A stretch of DNA of 64,000 bases from an uncultured Nitrospira sp. (GCA_902500825.1 CABVRX010000017.1:1-64000), one strand, 5' to 3'. Positions 11,613 through 23,389 are shown, counted from the stretch's first letter. Notes: generated by a model not told the origin, from the sequence alone. Translations and numbers: made by a program.

Positions 11613-11641
11613 TTGACAGTGAGCGGCTACGTCACTATAAT
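11613..11641 (+). promoter_or_regulatory. Consensus sigma-70 promoter of the str-S10-spc-alpha block
   Basis: TTGACA (11613-11618), exactly 17 bases, then TATAAT (11636-11641): a perfect match to the housekeeping consensus. A start site near 11648 would give a leader of about 50 bases before rpsL. No comparable promoter was seen between later genes up to rplQ, so this is the likely main promoter for about 20 kb of ribosomal genes, with read-through from rpoBC possible. Confidence 0.85.
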
Positions 11642-11698
11642 CCTGCGGCTCTGCACTTGACGGTTAGTGCTTGTTTCTTTTGAAAGGGTCTGGACGAG

Positions 11699-12070
11699 AT
11701 GCCGACGATCAATCAGCTAGTTCGAAAAGGACGGATCTTTGTAAAAGCAAAGACGAAGAGTCCTGCTCTCAAGTCGTGTCCACAGAAAAGAGGGGTTTGT
11801 CTTCGCGTATACACGACGACACCGAAGAAGCCGAATTCGGCATTGCGGAAGGTTGCGCGTGTGCGTCTCACGAACGGCATGGAAGTGACGACGTATATAC
11901 CGGGCGTGGGACACAATCTTCAGGAGCACTCGATCGTGCTTGTGCGCGGGGGCCGCGTCAAAGACCTTCCCGGTGTTCGGTACCATTTAGTGCGTGGGGC
12001 ATTGGACGCGGTGGGTGTAACCGACCGAAAGCAAAGTCGTTCGAAGTATGGAGCCAAGCGGCCTAAGTAG
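11699..12070 (+). CDS. rpsL: 30S ribosomal protein S12
   Basis: Decoding-centre protein S12, 123 residues, normal length. It has the N-terminal [11 protein letters not shown], the central [21 protein letters not shown] loop and the [14 protein letters not shown] loop. The lysines whose change gives streptomycin resistance are wild type (K43 in TPKK and K88 in GRVKD). First gene of the str group behind the consensus promoter. Confidence 0.98.
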   Translation: MPTINQLVRKGRIFVKAKTKSPALKSCPQKRGVCLRVYTTTPKKPNSALRKVARVRLTNGMEVTTYIPGVGHNLQEHSIVLVRGGRVKDLPGVRYHLVRGALDAVGVTDRKQSRSKYGAKRPK

Positions 12071-12120
12071 ATTTCACAGGTTTTGAAAATCATCACATTG
12101 AATTGATTGGATAGGTCGAT

Positions 12121-12591
12121 ATGCCACGCAGTAGGTTTTTGGGTCAACGCGAAGTGCTTCCTGACGTACGGTACAGGGATAAACTGGTGGGGAAGTTTAT
12201 CAATACGCTGATGAGTAATGGGAAAAAGAGTACGACGGAACGGATATGCTACGGCGCATTTGATTTTATCCAGGAGAAGACCGGCAGCGACCCGCTGAAA
12301 GTGTTTAAGGCAGCTGTGGATAATGTGAAACCGATCGTTGAAGTCAAGTCTCGTCGTGTGGGAGGTGCCTCCTATCAGGTTCCGGTCGAAATTAGGCCGG
12401 CACGGCGAGTGTCGTTGGCGCTTCGCTGGTTATCGCAGTTTGCCCGTACGCGCGGTGGGAAGAGCATGCGCGAAAAGCTCGCAGCCGAGCTATTGGATGC
12501 GTCGAACAATACGGGGGCTGCGGTCAAGAAACGGGAAGACGTGCATCGGATGGCGGAGGCCAATAAAGCGTTCGCTCATTATCGCTGGTAG
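12121..12591 (+). CDS. rpsG: 30S ribosomal protein S7
   Basis: Primary 16S rRNA-binding protein that nucleates the 30S head. The 156-residue product contains [35 protein letters not shown] and the C-terminal [20 protein letters not shown]. Length equals the family norm. It lies 50 bases after rpsL and 114 bases before fusA. Confidence 0.98.
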   Translation: MPRSRFLGQREVLPDVRYRDKLVGKFINTLMSNGKKSTTERICYGAFDFIQEKTGSDPLKVFKAAVDNVKPIVEVKSRRVGGASYQVPVEIRPARRVSLALRWLSQFARTRGGKSMREKLAAELLDASNNTGAAVKKREDVHRMAEANKAFAHYRW

Positions 12592-12705
12592 CGTCCTTCT
12601 GTGCTGCAGTTGAGCCGTGCTGCGATTCGCAGATCCGGGTACTCCTACATCGCAGCAGTGTGATGCGGCTTCATCTGCGGCACAAGTGTTTTTAGAGGGG
12701 TTGAA

Positions 12706-14775
12706 GTGGCTCGTCAGACATCATTAGAGCGCACAAGAAACATCGGCATCATGGCTCATATTGATGCCGGTAAGACTACAACCACCGAACGGATTCTCTA
12801 CTACACGGGCATGACCCATAAAATGGGTGAAGTTCATGAGGGTGCCGCCACGATGGATTGGATGGAGCAGGAGCGGGAGCGAGGCATCACTATTACAGCT
12901 GCCGCTACAACCTGTTTCTGGCGCGACCATCGTATCAACATTATCGATACGCCGGGCCATGTGGATTTTACAATTGAGGTAGAGCGTTCGCTGCGGGTGC
13001 TGGATGGTGCCGTGGCGGCGTTCGATTCGGTGCAAGGGGTTGAGCCTCAGTCTGAGACGGTTTGGCGTCAGGCGGATAAATACCATGTTCCTCGTATCGC
13101 CTTCATGAATAAGATGGACAGGATTGGGGCTGATTTTTATGGCAGTGTTCAGTCCATTATCGATCGGCTCGGGGCGAAGCCGGTTCCAATCCAGATCCCC
13201 ATCGGACGTGAAGCTGAATTTCGAGGATCTATCGATCTGGTCAGGATGAAGGGATACTTTTACGACGATGAAACGCTGGGTGCGAAGTACAAGGTCGACG
13301 AAATCCCCAGTGACCTCCTCGCTCAAGCAAAAGAGTACCGTGAGAAGATGCTCGACGCAGTCGCAGAATTCGATGACCAGGTGATGGAAAAGTATTTGAA
13401 CGGTCATCCGTTGACGGAAGAAGAAGTGATGCGTGCGGTCAGGGCCGGGACCATATCGATGAAAATTACTCCGGTGCTCTGCGGATCGGCCTTCAAGAAC
13501 AAGGGTGTGCAGCAGCTATTGGATGGTGTCGTCGACTATTTGCCGTCACCGCTCGATATTCCTCCCGTTCTGGGGATGGATCCTCACAGCAATAAGGAAG
13601 TGACCAGGAAGGTGGACGATGGTGAGCCATTTGCGGCGTTGGCGTTTAAAATCATGTCCGACCCATTTGCCGGTCAATTGACCTTTTTTCGTGTCTATTC
13701 CGGGACGCTGAAGACCGGTACACCGGTCTTGAACGTGACGAAGGGGACGAAGGATCGGATCGGGCGTCTCTTGAAAATGCATGCCAATAAGCGAGAAGAA
13801 ATCGATGAGGTTCATGCCGGAGACATCGTCGCGGCGGTAGGGCTCAAGGGGGCCACCACAGGGGACACTTTGGCAGATGAGAAGCAACCGGTGTTGCTCG
13901 AGGTTATGAAATTTCCTGAGCCCGTTATTGCAATGGCGATTGAGCCGAAAACCAAGCCTGATCAGGAGAAGATGGGTTTTGCGCTCCAGAAATTGGCGCA
14001 GGAAGACCCTTCATTCCGCGTGCGGACGGATGAAGAAACGGCACAGACGATCATTGCCGGGATGGGGGAGCTTCATCTGGAAATCATCGTTGATCGGATG
14101 TTACGCGAATTCAAAGTTGAAGCGAACGTCGGGAAGCCTGAAGTAGCGTTCAGGGAAACGATTCGACGGAAGGCTGAAGCTGAGTCGAAATATATCAAGC
14201 AGACGGGTGGGCGTGGGCAGTACGGTCATGTCGTCTTGACAGTCGAGCCGTCTGAAGCTGGTAAGGGATTGGAGTTTATCAATAAGGTCGTGGGCGGGGC
14301 TATTCCAAGAGAATTTATTCCTGCTATTGAAAAGGGTATCCGGGAGCGGATGGAGACGGGAGTGGTTGCAGGTTATCCTCTCCGGGATGTGAAAGTGACG
14401 GTTATCGATGGCTCATACCATGACGTCGATTCGAATGAAATGGCGTTTAAGATCGCGGCCTCGATGGGTTTTGCTGATGCTTGCAAAAAGGCCGATCCTG
14501 TCTTGCTTGAGCCGATTATGAAAGTCGAGGTCTTGGTTCCTCAGGAATTCATGGGGGACGTTATTGGTAATTTGAATGGGCGAAGGGGGAAGGTGCAGGG
14601 TATGAAGGTGCGGGCTGGCGCTCAAGCAATCGACGCCGCTGTGCCTTTGATGGAAATGTTCGGCTATGCGACCGATCTTCGATCGCGGACGCAAGGTCGT
14701 GCAACCTACAGTATGGAATTTGACCGTTACGATCAGGTGCCGAAGAACATTGCGGAAGCCATCATTAAGAAATAG
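12706..14775 (+). CDS. fusA: Elongation factor G
   Basis: Translocase GTPase, 689 residues. G1 [10 protein letters not shown], canonical switch [14 protein letters not shown]3 DTPGHVDF and G4 NKMD are all intact, followed by domains II to V including GRGQYGHV and [15 protein letters not shown]-like C-terminal sequence. The GTG start (12706) is preceded by AGAGGGG. Its normal RGITI motif contrasts with the altered motif in the next gene, tuf. Confidence 0.98.
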   Translation: MARQTSLERTRNIGIMAHIDAGKTTTTERILYYTGMTHKMGEVHEGAATMDWMEQERERGITITAAATTCFWRDHRINIIDTPGHVDFTIEVERSLRVLDGAVAAFDSVQGVEPQSETVWRQADKYHVPRIAFMNKMDRIGADFYGSVQSIIDRLGAKPVPIQIPIGREAEFRGSIDLVRMKGYFYDDETLGAKYKVDEIPSDLLAQAKEYREKMLDAVAEFDDQVMEKYLNGHPLTEEEVMRAVRAGTISMKITPVLCGSAFKNKGVQQLLDGVVDYLPSPLDIPPVLGMDPHSNKEVTRKVDDGEPFAALAFKIMSDPFAGQLTFFRVYSGTLKTGTPVLNVTKGTKDRIGRLLKMHANKREEIDEVHAGDIVAAVGLKGATTGDTLADEKQPVLLEVMKFPEPVIAMAIEPKTKPDQEKMGFALQKLAQEDPSFRVRTDEETAQTIIAGMGELHLEIIVDRMLREFKVEANVGKPEVAFRETIRRKAEAESKYIKQTGGRGQYGHVVLTVEPSEAGKGLEFINKVVGGAIPREFIPAIEKGIRERMETGVVAGYPLRDVKVTVIDGSYHDVDSNEMAFKIAASMGFADACKKADPVLLEPIMKVEVLVPQEFMGDVIGNLNGRRGKVQGMKVRAGAQAIDAAVPLMEMFGYATDLRSRTQGRATYSMEFDRYDQVPKNIAEAIIKK

Positions 14776-14809
14776 GTAGCGGTTGGTGAATTAGGGGAGG
14801 GAGTGGGTT

Positions 14810-16015
<1,206 letters not shown>

Positions 16016-16063
16016 GGGCGTAGGCAGGGACATTGGCTGCTTGGCAGCTGAGGAGTGAATGAA

Positions 16064-16375
16064 GTGAAAGTCGATCAGCGGATCAGAATCAGATTGAGGG
16101 GCTTTGACTACCGAGTGCTGGATCAGTCGGTCACGGAAATTGTCGAGACTGTTCGGCGCAGCGGAGCCAGGGTGGTGGGTCCGATTCCGCTCCCCACGAG
16201 GATTGAGAAAATTACGGTGCAGCGGTCGACCCATGCCGACAAGAAATCTCGAGAGCAATTTGAAATGCGGACACATAAGCGATTGCTCGACATCATGGAG
16301 CCCACGCCTGAGACCATGGATTCGTTGATGAAACTGAATTTGGCGGCGGGGGTAGACGTCGAGATAAAGCTATGA
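16064..16375 (+). CDS. rpsJ: 30S ribosomal protein S10
   Basis: S10 of the 30S head, also NusE in antitermination complexes. The 103-residue form begins at GTG 16064, which is 8 bases after GAGGAG; an in-frame GTG at 16055 overlaps that Shine-Dalgarno and is less likely. Family signatures: [40 protein letters not shown]. It opens the S10 gene group directly after tuf. Confidence 0.96.
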   Translation: MKVDQRIRIRLRGFDYRVLDQSVTEIVETVRRSGARVVGPIPLPTRIEKITVQRSTHADKKSREQFEMRTHKRLLDIMEPTPETMDSLMKLNLAAGVDVEIKL

Positions 16376-16430
16376 GTCTTGAGTGCTAAGTTTGCGAACT
16401 CAGTAGTCGAGACATAACGTTTGATACTGG

Positions 16431-17057
16431 ATGGATATGACAAACGGACTGATAGGAAAAAAATTGGGAATGACCCAAGTTTTCGATGAGAGTCGTTTGA
16501 CGCCGGTGACGGTGATTGAAGCGGGTCCATGCCGAGTGGTGGCGGTGAGGACGAAAGAGCGTGATCAATATGAAGCCGTTCAGCTTTCTTTTGGTGAAGT
16601 CAAAGAGCGCAAGCTATCCAAGCCTGAGTTGGGTCATCTGAAGAAAAATCAAGCGCCTCCAAGTCGAGTGTTACGTGAGTTTAAAAAAGATGGAGAGCCG
16701 ACTGTCGGGCAGCTGGTGACGGTGGGTATGTTCAAGAAGGGCGACTGGGTCGATGTGATCGGCGTATCAAAAGGCAAAGGATTTCAGGGGGTTGTCAAGC
16801 GTCATCACTATGCAGGTGGTCCTGAATCGCATGGGTCCATGTTTCATCGAGCCCCCGGATCTATCGGAGCAAGTTCGTTTCCTTCTCGCGTGTGGAAAGG
16901 GAAGACTCTGCCGGGTCATATGGGATCGGAGCGGATCACGGTCCAGCGGTTGAAAGTCATCGAGTCGCGATCAGAAGAAAATCTCCTTTTTGTCCGAGGG
17001 GCCATTCCTGGGGCCACTAACGGCGTCGTTGTCGTGCGAAAGTCGAAGAAGAGCTAG
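16431..17057 (+). CDS. rplC: 50S ribosomal protein L3
   Basis: Early-assembly 23S rRNA-binding protein near the peptidyl transferase centre, 208 residues. Signatures are [13 protein letters not shown] at the N-terminus, [12 protein letters not shown] and [19 protein letters not shown]. Two close start codons exist (ATG 16431 and ATG 16437); neither has a strong Shine-Dalgarno and the longer is given. rplD starts one base after the stop. Confidence 0.96.
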   Translation: MDMTNGLIGKKLGMTQVFDESRLTPVTVIEAGPCRVVAVRTKERDQYEAVQLSFGEVKERKLSKPELGHLKKNQAPPSRVLREFKKDGEPTVGQLVTVGMFKKGDWVDVIGVSKGKGFQGVVKRHHYAGGPESHGSMFHRAPGSIGASSFPSRVWKGKTLPGHMGSERITVQRLKVIESRSEENLLFVRGAIPGATNGVVVVRKSKKS

Positions 17058-17058
17058 T

Positions 17059-17682
17059 ATGCCTACTATCGATCTGGTCGATTTACAGAAAAAGAAGGTG
17101 GGAACGGTTGATTTATCTCCGCAAGTATTCGGCTGCGAGCCTCGTGCTGCGTTGGTGCATGAAGCAGTCATCATGCAGCGGGCTTGCGAGCGTAGGGGAA
17201 CGGCCTCTACTTTGCGTCGCGGTGAAGTGAGTGGGTCCGGTAAGAAGCCATGGAAACAAAAGCATACGGGGCGTGCACGGGCTGGTTCTCTTCGCTCTCC
17301 TGTCTGGCGCCATGGAGGGAGTGTTTTTGGACCGAAGCCTCGAAGCTATGCCTATTCCATGCCGAAGAAAAAGTACCGTATTGCGCTGCAGAGCGCCTTA
17401 TCGGCTAAAGTGGCGGAGAGTAAATTGTTTGTCGTGTCCGATCTTTCCTTGCAACAGCCCAGGACGAAATTATTGGCGCAAGCGTTAAAGCAATTCACCG
17501 GGGGTGATCACGCTCTGGTGATCGTCGGGAAGGAACAGTCGGACATCTTGAAGGCTGCGGGTAATTTAAATGCCGTGAAAGTACTCAGTGCTGATCAGTT
17601 GAACGTGTATGACGTTGTTCGAGCTCAAGTGATCATGATCGCTGAGCGAGAGCTTGGCCCTGTGAGCGAGGTGTGGTCATGA
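17059..17682 (+). CDS. rplD: 50S ribosomal protein L4
   Basis: L4 lines the exit tunnel, and in some bacteria regulates the S10 operon. The 207-residue protein starts at ATG 17059, one base after the rplC stop; the frame is open further upstream but that part overlaps rplC and lacks family sequence. Signatures: RGTASTLRRGEVSGSGKKPW and KQKHTGRARAGSLRSP. rplW overlaps its stop by 4 bases (ATGA). Confidence 0.96.
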   Translation: MPTIDLVDLQKKKVGTVDLSPQVFGCEPRAALVHEAVIMQRACERRGTASTLRRGEVSGSGKKPWKQKHTGRARAGSLRSPVWRHGGSVFGPKPRSYAYSMPKKKYRIALQSALSAKVAESKLFVVSDLSLQQPRTKLLAQALKQFTGGDHALVIVGKEQSDILKAAGNLNAVKVLSADQLNVYDVVRAQVIMIAERELGPVSEVWS

Positions 17683-17972
17683 AGGTTGATAGCCACAGGG
17701 TTTTGATTCGGCCGCTATTGACGGAGAAGATTACCGGACTTCGTGAAAAAACGAATACGGTGGGTTTCGTAGTTCATCCTGAGGCGAATCGTATTCAAAT
17801 CAGACAGGCCGTCGAGGCCCTCTTAAAAGTCAAAGTTGAGAAGATCAACATCATGAATATCCGTGGGAAAATCAAGCGACTTGGCCGGTTCTCAGGGAGG
17901 CGCTCCGATTGGAAGAAGGCCTTGGTGACCCTTAAGGAAGGGGAGAAGTTGGAGATGTACGAAAGCGCCTAG
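17679..17972 (+). CDS. rplW: 50S ribosomal protein L23
   Basis: Tunnel-exit protein that docks SRP and trigger factor, 97 residues. The ATG at 17679 overlaps the rplD stop (ATGA) and has GAGG 7 bases upstream, so it is preferred over the GTG two codons earlier. Family sequences: VLIRPLLTEKIT, FVVHPEANRIQIRQAVEALLKVKVEKINIMN split by the conserved loop with GKIKRLGRFSGRR. Confidence 0.95.
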   Translation: MKVDSHRVLIRPLLTEKITGLREKTNTVGFVVHPEANRIQIRQAVEALLKVKVEKINIMNIRGKIKRLGRFSGRRSDWKKALVTLKEGEKLEMYESA

Positions 17973-18024
17973 TGGGGCTGGGTAGTCTGTCTGTCCGTGA
18001 AGTTCGGAAGGTGGGAGTATTATC

Positions 18025-18867
18025 ATGGGGCTGAAATCGTATCGTCCAACGTCTCCAGGCCGTCGGGGTATGACGGCCGTAGTGACAGAAGAATTAACCG
18101 ACAAGAAGCCAGAGAAATCGTTGACCCGTTTTCATCTTCGGAGCGGTGGGCGGAACAACGATGGTCGGATGACTGTCAGGTTTCGTGGTGGAGGGCATAA
18201 GAGGCTCTATCGCGAAATCGATTTCTTGCGCGATAAAGTAGGGGTTTCGGCGCGGGTGGTCGCTATTGAATACGATCCGAATCGATCTGCAAGAATTGCT
18301 CTCTTGAAGTATCGAGATGGTGAGAAGCGGTATATTTTGGCTCCTGTCGGGCTAAGCGTGAATGATGAAGTACAGTCCGGGCCACAGGCAGAGATCCGGC
18401 CGGGTAATGCATTGCCATTGATCAATATGCCTCTCGGTACGACCATCCACAATCTTGAATTGAAGGCTGGCAAGGGGGGGCAGTTGATTCGAAGTGCCGG
18501 CGGGTTTGCGCAAGTCATGGGGCGTGACGGTAATTATGTGCAGGTACGTCTGAAGTCAGGGGAAATGCGCAGAATTTTGGGAGCTTGTATGGCGACCGTC
18601 GGACAGGTCGGGAACGTCGATCACGAGAACGTCAGCGTTGGAAAGGCGGGGCGGAGTCGTTGGAAGGGAAAGAGACCGCATGTGCGAGGGGTCGTGATGA
18701 ACCCTGTTGACCATCCTCATGGAGGTGGCGAAGGAAAGTCTGGGCAGGGCAATCCGCACCCAGTATCCCCGTGGGGTCTTCCAACCAAGGGCTACAAGAC
18801 CAGGCAGAATAAGAAGACGGACAAGTTCATTATTGCTCGACGTAAGTCAGGAGTGCGCAATGCCTAG
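18025..18867 (+). CDS. rplB: 50S ribosomal protein L2
   Basis: L2 is needed for subunit joining and peptidyl transferase activity. The 280-residue product has the typical N-terminus ([12 protein letters not shown]), the RNA-binding SH3-like domains ([21 protein letters not shown] split region) and the C-terminal [15 protein letters not shown] with the conserved His. The rpsS start overlaps its last codons by 8 bases. Confidence 0.98.
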   Translation: MGLKSYRPTSPGRRGMTAVVTEELTDKKPEKSLTRFHLRSGGRNNDGRMTVRFRGGGHKRLYREIDFLRDKVGVSARVVAIEYDPNRSARIALLKYRDGEKRYILAPVGLSVNDEVQSGPQAEIRPGNALPLINMPLGTTIHNLELKAGKGGQLIRSAGGFAQVMGRDGNYVQVRLKSGEMRRILGACMATVGQVGNVDHENVSVGKAGRSRWKGKRPHVRGVVMNPVDHPHGGGEGKSGQGNPHPVSPWGLPTKGYKTRQNKKTDKFIIARRKSGVRNA

Positions 18868-19147
18868 ATCTGTAAGTAAAGGAGCGTTTGTCGACGGTCA
18901 TCTTCTCAAAAAGGTCGAACGGCTGAATGAGACGAAAGACCGCAAGTTGATCAAAACGTGGTCTCGGCGATCAACGGTCGTTCCTGACATGATCGGGCAT
19001 ACGTTTGCGGTTCACAACGGGAAGAAATTCATCCCCGTGTTCGTAACGGAGAACATGGTCGGTCATAAACTGGGTGAGTTTGCACCGACTCGGTTTTTCA
19101 AAGGGCATGGGCAAGCCAAGACTGAAAAGGCCGTTGCCCTTAAGTAG
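18860..19147 (+). CDS. rpsS: 30S ribosomal protein S19
   Basis: Head protein near the A-site finger, 95 residues. The start is ATG 18860, inside the end of rplB, with a CAGGAG Shine-Dalgarno upstream; the much longer open frame to the left lies within rplB and is not coding. Signatures: [39 protein letters not shown] split across 50-70, and [10 protein letters not shown]. Confidence 0.96.
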   Translation: MPRSVSKGAFVDGHLLKKVERLNETKDRKLIKTWSRRSTVVPDMIGHTFAVHNGKKFIPVFVTENMVGHKLGEFAPTRFFKGHGQAKTEKAVALK

Positions 19148-19232
19148 CTAGGGTTAGTGGAGGATTATCAATCCCGGATGCAAGTCGCGGGCTCTCGATC
19201 ACGGAAAGTTGACCGGTAATAGGGTTTTGAAA

Positions 19233-19589
19233 ATGACTGAAGCACATGCAATTCTGAGGTTTGTTCGTGTTGCACCGCGCAAAGCTAAGCCGGTGATTGA
19301 TATGATTCGCGGGAGGCAAGTGCCGATGGCCCTGGCCATCCTAAAGCATACGCCTCGTCATGCTGCGCGTGTGGTCGAAAAAATCGTTCGTTCTGCTGTG
19401 GCTAATGCTGAGATGAAGGAGATGGGGGATAGTGAATCAATGGTCATCTCCAGGGCCTTCGTTGATTGTGGTCCAACGTATAAGCGTGTGCGTGCCAGGT
19501 CGATGGGGCGGGCCAATGCCATTCAAAAGCGCACAAGTCACATTACCGTCGTCGTGGCGGCACCAGAAACTCAGAGCAAGAGGAAATAG
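19233..19589 (+). CDS. rplV: 50S ribosomal protein L22
   Basis: L22 lines the exit tunnel with its extended beta-hairpin. The 118-residue form starts at ATG 19233 (MTEAHAILRFVRVAPRK); open TTG codons upstream (19209, 19227) would add non-family residues. Family sequences: APRKAKPVIDMIRGRQV, and the tunnel hairpin with RARSMGRANAIQKRTSHI. Confidence 0.94.
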   Translation: MTEAHAILRFVRVAPRKAKPVIDMIRGRQVPMALAILKHTPRHAARVVEKIVRSAVANAEMKEMGDSESMVISRAFVDCGPTYKRVRARSMGRANAIQKRTSHITVVVAAPETQSKRK

Positions 19590-19619
19590 CTCATTTTTCT
19601 CTATTGAGGCATACAACGC

Positions 19620-20291
19620 ATGGGTCAAAAAACACATCCAATCGGTTATCGACTGGGCTACAACTACACCTGGAGCTCTCGCTGGTATGCCGGAAAAGAT
19701 TACGCCAAGCTGCTCCATCAGGACGTCAAGATAAGAAAAATGGTCAAGGCGCGGCTGTATCACGCCGGCGTATCGAAAGTTGAAATTGAACGTTCCGGCG
19801 ATCAAACTCGCGTGATCATTCATACGGCCAGACCCGGTATCATCATCGGACGCAAGGGGGCTGAAGTCGATAAGTTGAAGGCCGACCTTGAAAAGCAGTA
19901 TGGGGGGCAGGCCTACATCACGGTCAAGGAAATCAAGAAGCCTGAACTTGATGCGCAGCTAGTCAGCGAAAATGTCGCAACTCAGCTTGAGAAACGCGTA
20001 GCTTTTCGGAGAGCCATGAAGCGAAGCGTTCAGTCTGCCCTGAGGCTTGGTGCTCAGGGTATCAAGATCATGGTGGCCGGTCGTCTAGGTGGTGCTGAAA
20101 TTGCCAGGACGGAGTGGTATCGAGAAGGGCGTGTGCCGCTGCACACGCTCCGTGCCGAAATTGATTATGGCTTCGCCGAAGCGCACACGACGATGGGGCA
20201 GATCGGGGTGAAGACCTGGATCTATAAAGGGGAGCTTCTTCCTATTCAGCCTATCAAGGCCGAGTCATCTTTAGATCGACGGTTTGTGTGA
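19620..20291 (+). CDS. rpsC: 30S ribosomal protein S3
   Basis: mRNA-entry protein of the 30S head, 223 residues. N-terminal [15 protein letters not shown] domain with [14 protein letters not shown], and C-terminal domain with [21 protein letters not shown] and IDYGFAEA. Length is normal. rplP follows after 12 bases. Confidence 0.98.
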   Translation: MGQKTHPIGYRLGYNYTWSSRWYAGKDYAKLLHQDVKIRKMVKARLYHAGVSKVEIERSGDQTRVIIHTARPGIIIGRKGAEVDKLKADLEKQYGGQAYITVKEIKKPELDAQLVSENVATQLEKRVAFRRAMKRSVQSALRLGAQGIKIMVAGRLGGAEIARTEWYREGRVPLHTLRAEIDYGFAEAHTTMGQIGVKTWIYKGELLPIQPIKAESSLDRRFV

Positions 20292-20303
20292 GGAGAACGA
20301 GCT

Positions 20304-20720
20304 GTGTTAGCGCCTAAGAAAGTCAAATTCAGGAAGATGCAGAAAGGCCGGATGACGGGTAAGGCCTATCGAGGGGGTCAGATCACCTTGGGGGAGTTTG
20401 GCCTAAAGGCATTGGAACCAGGGTGGGTCACCAGCCGACAAATTGAGGCCGCGCGTATTGCTATTACTCGGTATGTGAAGCGGGGAGGGCAAGTGTGGAC
20501 GCGCATTTTCCCTGATAAGCCGATCACTAAAAAACCGGCCGAAACTCGAATGGGTAAGGGAAAGGGCAACCCTGAATATTGGGTTGCCGTCGTGAAGCCA
20601 GGCAGGATTCTTTACGAGATGGATGGAGTCACTTCCGACATCGCTCGAGAGGCGTTTCGTCTTGCTTCGCATAAGTTGCCCATTGCCACAAAGTTGGTCG
20701 TCCGTGGTGAATTTGGGTAA
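20304..20720 (+). CDS. rplP: 50S ribosomal protein L16
   Basis: L16 sits near the A-site tRNA elbow. The 138-residue product starts at GTG 20304 with AGGAGA 7 bases upstream. Family sequences: [37 protein letters not shown] and the [20 protein letters not shown] stretch. Length is normal. Confidence 0.97.
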   Translation: MLAPKKVKFRKMQKGRMTGKAYRGGQITLGEFGLKALEPGWVTSRQIEAARIAITRYVKRGGQVWTRIFPDKPITKKPAETRMGKGKGNPEYWVAVVKPGRILYEMDGVTSDIAREAFRLASHKLPIATKLVVRGEFG

Positions 20721-20754
20721 TAAGTTCTTAAGGATATAGCGAGGGACAAAGGAT

Positions 20755-20970
20755 ATGGCGTTGGACGTCAAAGAGCTCCAGCAGCTTGGGGCTGGTGAAC
20801 TTATAGACAAAGAAAAGCAGCTGGTGCAAGAGCTGTTCAATCTACGTTTTCAGTTCGGCTCCGGGCGTCTCGATAATCCCATGCAAATCCGGAAGACGAA
20901 GCGGGATATTGCGCGGGTGAAAACAGTTCTCCAACAGGTGAAGGCCCGAGCAGAAGGGGCTAAAAGGTAG
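20755..20970 (+). CDS. rpmC: 50S ribosomal protein L29
   Basis: Small two-helix protein near the tunnel exit, 71 residues. It contains the family LFNLRFQFGSGRLDNPMQIR-type segment and the following RDIARVKTVL helix. Position between rplP and rpsQ is canonical. Confidence 0.96.
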   Translation: MALDVKELQQLGAGELIDKEKQLVQELFNLRFQFGSGRLDNPMQIRKTKRDIARVKTVLQQVKARAEGAKR

Positions 20971-20978
20971 AGGACGCT

Positions 20979-21245
20979 ATGGCTGAGGTGGTAAAGCGTC
21001 GCCATTGGTATGGTGACGTCGTCAGTAACAAGATGCAAAAGACGGTCGTTGTCGTGGTTTCAAGGTCGGTCATTCACCCGGTCTATAAAAAGGTTCTGAG
21101 GCGAGTGACCCGGCTGAAGGTCCACGATGAAGGTGGTATGTGTAAAGTGGGAGATCGGGTCAAGCTCGTGCAGACTAGGCCTCTGAGTAAGGAAAAGAAC
21201 TGGCGCGTCGTGCAAGTTATGGAAAAAGGTCAGGCGGAAAAGTAA
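20979..21245 (+). CDS. rpsQ: 30S ribosomal protein S17
   Basis: OB-fold 16S rRNA-binding protein, 88 residues. Signatures: [38 protein letters not shown] (within 20-residue region) and [21 protein letters not shown]. It starts 8 bases after rpmC. Confidence 0.97.
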   Translation: MAEVVKRRHWYGDVVSNKMQKTVVVVVSRSVIHPVYKKVLRRVTRLKVHDEGGMCKVGDRVKLVQTRPLSKEKNWRVVQVMEKGQAEK

Positions 21246-21297
21246 GAAACGGTATTCTTGTGGTCCTCTGTTTTTTGTTGCGCGTAGGAATATAGCG

Positions 21298-21666
21298 ATG
21301 ATTCAGAACTATACATATATGGATGTGGCCGATAATTCTGGTGCGAAACAGGCTATGTGCTTTCATGTTTTCGGGGGAACGAGACGCCGTTATGCATCAC
21401 TCGGTGATATTGTGGTGGTGGCGGTCAAGGAGGCGATCCCTCAGGCCAGTGTGAAGAAGGGGGATGTGAGTCGGGCCGTCATTGTTCGAACGACCAAGGA
21501 AGTGCGTCGGGAAGATGGGTCCTATATTAAGTTTGATCGAAATGCATGCGTTTTAATCAACAAAGATGGTGAGCCGATTGGAACGCGCATATTCGGTCCT
21601 GTTGCCCGCGAGCTGCGCTGGAAGAAATTTATGAAGATCATTTCTTTGGCACCTGAAGTTTTGTAA
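21298..21666 (+). CDS. rplN: 50S ribosomal protein L14
   Basis: Conserved subunit-interface protein, 122 residues. Begins [18 protein letters not shown], contains [20 protein letters not shown] and ends with [19 protein letters not shown]. First gene of the spc-type group. Confidence 0.98.
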   Translation: MIQNYTYMDVADNSGAKQAMCFHVFGGTRRRYASLGDIVVVAVKEAIPQASVKKGDVSRAVIVRTTKEVRREDGSYIKFDRNACVLINKDGEPIGTRIFGPVARELRWKKFMKIISLAPEVL

Positions 21667-21688
21667 GGCAGGACGAACGAGGGACATC

Positions 21689-22018
21689 GTGGAAGTACTC
21701 CGAAAGAGCAAAATTCGTAAAGGGGACACTGTCGTCGTAGTTTCAGGTCGTGAACGAGGCAAGACCGGAAAGGTTCTGTCGATCGACCTCCGTGCCGGGA
21801 AAGTGATTGTTGAGAAACTGAATGTCATCAAGCGACACACCAAGCCCAATCAGAAGGCCAAACAGGGGGGGATTCTTGAGAGAGAGGCACCTCTTCAGAT
21901 TTCCAACGTCATGTTTTTCTGCTCGGTCACACGGAAGCCTACCCGGATAGGCATTCGGGTTTTGGAAGACGGGCGACGAGTGCGCTTCAGTAAGAAATCC
22001 AACGAGATTGTGGAATAG
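21689..22018 (+). CDS. rplX: 50S ribosomal protein L24
   Basis: KOW-domain protein involved in early 50S assembly, 109 residues, GTG start at 21689. Family sequence: [21 protein letters not shown] (first 20-odd residues of the KOW core) and [17 protein letters not shown]. It lies 22 bases after rplN and 8 before rplE. Confidence 0.96.
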   Translation: MEVLRKSKIRKGDTVVVVSGRERGKTGKVLSIDLRAGKVIVEKLNVIKRHTKPNQKAKQGGILEREAPLQISNVMFFCSVTRKPTRIGIRVLEDGRRVRFSKKSNEIVE

Positions 22019-22026
22019 GTTACGTA

Positions 22027-22671
22027 ATGGCCAAGGAACCGAAAAATCGATCCAGTAAACCTTCTGAGCGAAAATCCTCGAAAAAAGAGTCGGCCCTGCA
22101 ATTGGACCAGGGAAGCGAGGAGTCCAAGTTCCGACCACGGCTTCGGGATATGTATGAACAGCAAGTCATCCCGGCGCTTATGAAAGAGTTTGGGTACAAG
22201 AACGTGATGCAGGTTCCCAAGCTTGAGCGTGTGGTGTTGAACGTCGGAATGGGTGAGGCGATTCAGAATGTGAAGCTCTTGGAGAGTGCCGTGGCGGAAT
22301 TGGGATTGATCACCGGTCAAAAGCCGGTCGTGACCAGAGCCAAGAAAGCCATCGCCGGATTCAAGCTCAGGCAAGGATTGCCCATCGGTACGAAGGTGAC
22401 GCTCCGTAGCCGGCGGATGTATGAGTTTTTCGATCGACTGGTCACGTTGGCGCTGCCTCGAATACGAGACTTCCGCGGCGTCTCTCCCAAGGCCTTTGAT
22501 GGTCGAGGGAACTATACTCTCGGCTTGAAGGAACAGCTCATCTTCCCTGAAATCAAGTACGATGAAGTCGCCTCGATCCATGGGATGGACATTACGGTTG
22601 TCACGACGGCCAGGACGAACGACGAAGGGAAGGCTCTTTTGAAGCATCTGGGTATGCCGTTCCGCACATGA
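22027..22671 (+). CDS. rplE: 50S ribosomal protein L5 with N-terminal extension
   Basis: 5S rRNA-binding protein of the central protuberance. At 214 residues it is about 35 longer than usual (about 180). The conserved domain begins near residue 35 ([20 protein letters not shown]); residues 1-34 are a Lys/Ser/Glu-rich, low-complexity extension. No start codon with a good Shine-Dalgarno is seen at the domain boundary, so the extension appears real. Core signatures: [53 protein letters not shown]. Confidence 0.94.
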   Translation: MAKEPKNRSSKPSERKSSKKESALQLDQGSEESKFRPRLRDMYEQQVIPALMKEFGYKNVMQVPKLERVVLNVGMGEAIQNVKLLESAVAELGLITGQKPVVTRAKKAIAGFKLRQGLPIGTKVTLRSRRMYEFFDRLVTLALPRIRDFRGVSPKAFDGRGNYTLGLKEQLIFPEIKYDEVASIHGMDITVVTTARTNDEGKALLKHLGMPFRT

Positions 22672-22715
22672 GAGCGCCATGAGTCAAGGCGTCTGTTTGA
22701 ACGGAAGGAGTGCGC

Positions 22716-22901
22716 GTGTCACGATTGGCATTAAGAAATAAGGCAGCAACGAAACAAAAGTTTTCCACGCGAGACTATCATCGATGTGGGGTCTGTGGTC
22801 GAGTTCGCGGCTATCTCAGCCGATTTCGGATGTGCCGCATTTGTTTTCGGATGATGACTCTTCGCGGAGAGATTCCAGGAGTGCGAAAATCTAGCTGGTA
22901 G
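22716..22901 (+). CDS. rpsZ: 30S ribosomal protein S14 type Z (zinc form)
   Basis: Short, zinc-binding S14. Starting at GTG 22716, with GGAAGGA 6 bases upstream, it is exactly 61 residues, the size typical of this type. Cysteines C24, C27, C40 and C43 form the zinc ribbon, followed by [12 protein letters not shown]. The GTG at 22710 in frame overlaps the Shine-Dalgarno and is less likely. Confidence 0.96.
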   Translation: MSRLALRNKAATKQKFSTRDYHRCGVCGRVRGYLSRFRMCRICFRMMTLRGEIPGVRKSSW

Positions 22902-22950
22902 CTGGTGTTCTCACGCCGATGGCTGCCAATGGAGGAGAGAAGGATATAGC

Positions 22951-23346
22951 ATGGTTACCGATCCAATCGGCGATCTTCTTGTTCGGTTAAAGAATGGCAC
23001 TCAACGACGCTTTGAGACGGTTACAGTTCCTACCTCAAAGCTGAAGCGTGCCATTTTGGAGATTTTGCGGAAGGAAGGCTATGTTGACGCAGTCGAGGAT
23101 GGAGTTCATGACGGGCATCCCATTCTTACGGTGCGTCTTCGATATGTGGGTGAGGGGCAGCCGATGATCACCGGGCTTGCGCGTGTCAGCAAGCCGGGAC
23201 GCCGGGTTTATGTCGGCAGTCAGGATATTAAAAAGGTCCGCAATGGGATCGGTGTGTCCATCCTTTCTACATCAAAAGGGATTATGACCGATCAAGAATC
23301 TCGTAAGAGTCGTCTTGGGGGCGAAGTGCTCTGCTCGGTATGGTAG
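22951..23346 (+). CDS. rpsH: 30S ribosomal protein S8
   Basis: 16S rRNA-binding protein of the platform, 131 residues; in E. coli it represses the spc operon. N-terminus VTDPIGDLLVRLKNG, C-terminal GIGVSILSTSKGIMTD and the conserved GGEVLCSVW end. GGAGGAGAG precedes the ATG. Confidence 0.97.
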   Translation: MVTDPIGDLLVRLKNGTQRRFETVTVPTSKLKRAILEILRKEGYVDAVEDGVHDGHPILTVRLRYVGEGQPMITGLARVSKPGRRVYVGSQDIKKVRNGIGVSILSTSKGIMTDQESRKSRLGGEVLCSVW

Positions 23347-23389
23347 GCAGGTAAGTCGTTTCGATTTTGAGTAAAGGGTATAACAGACC

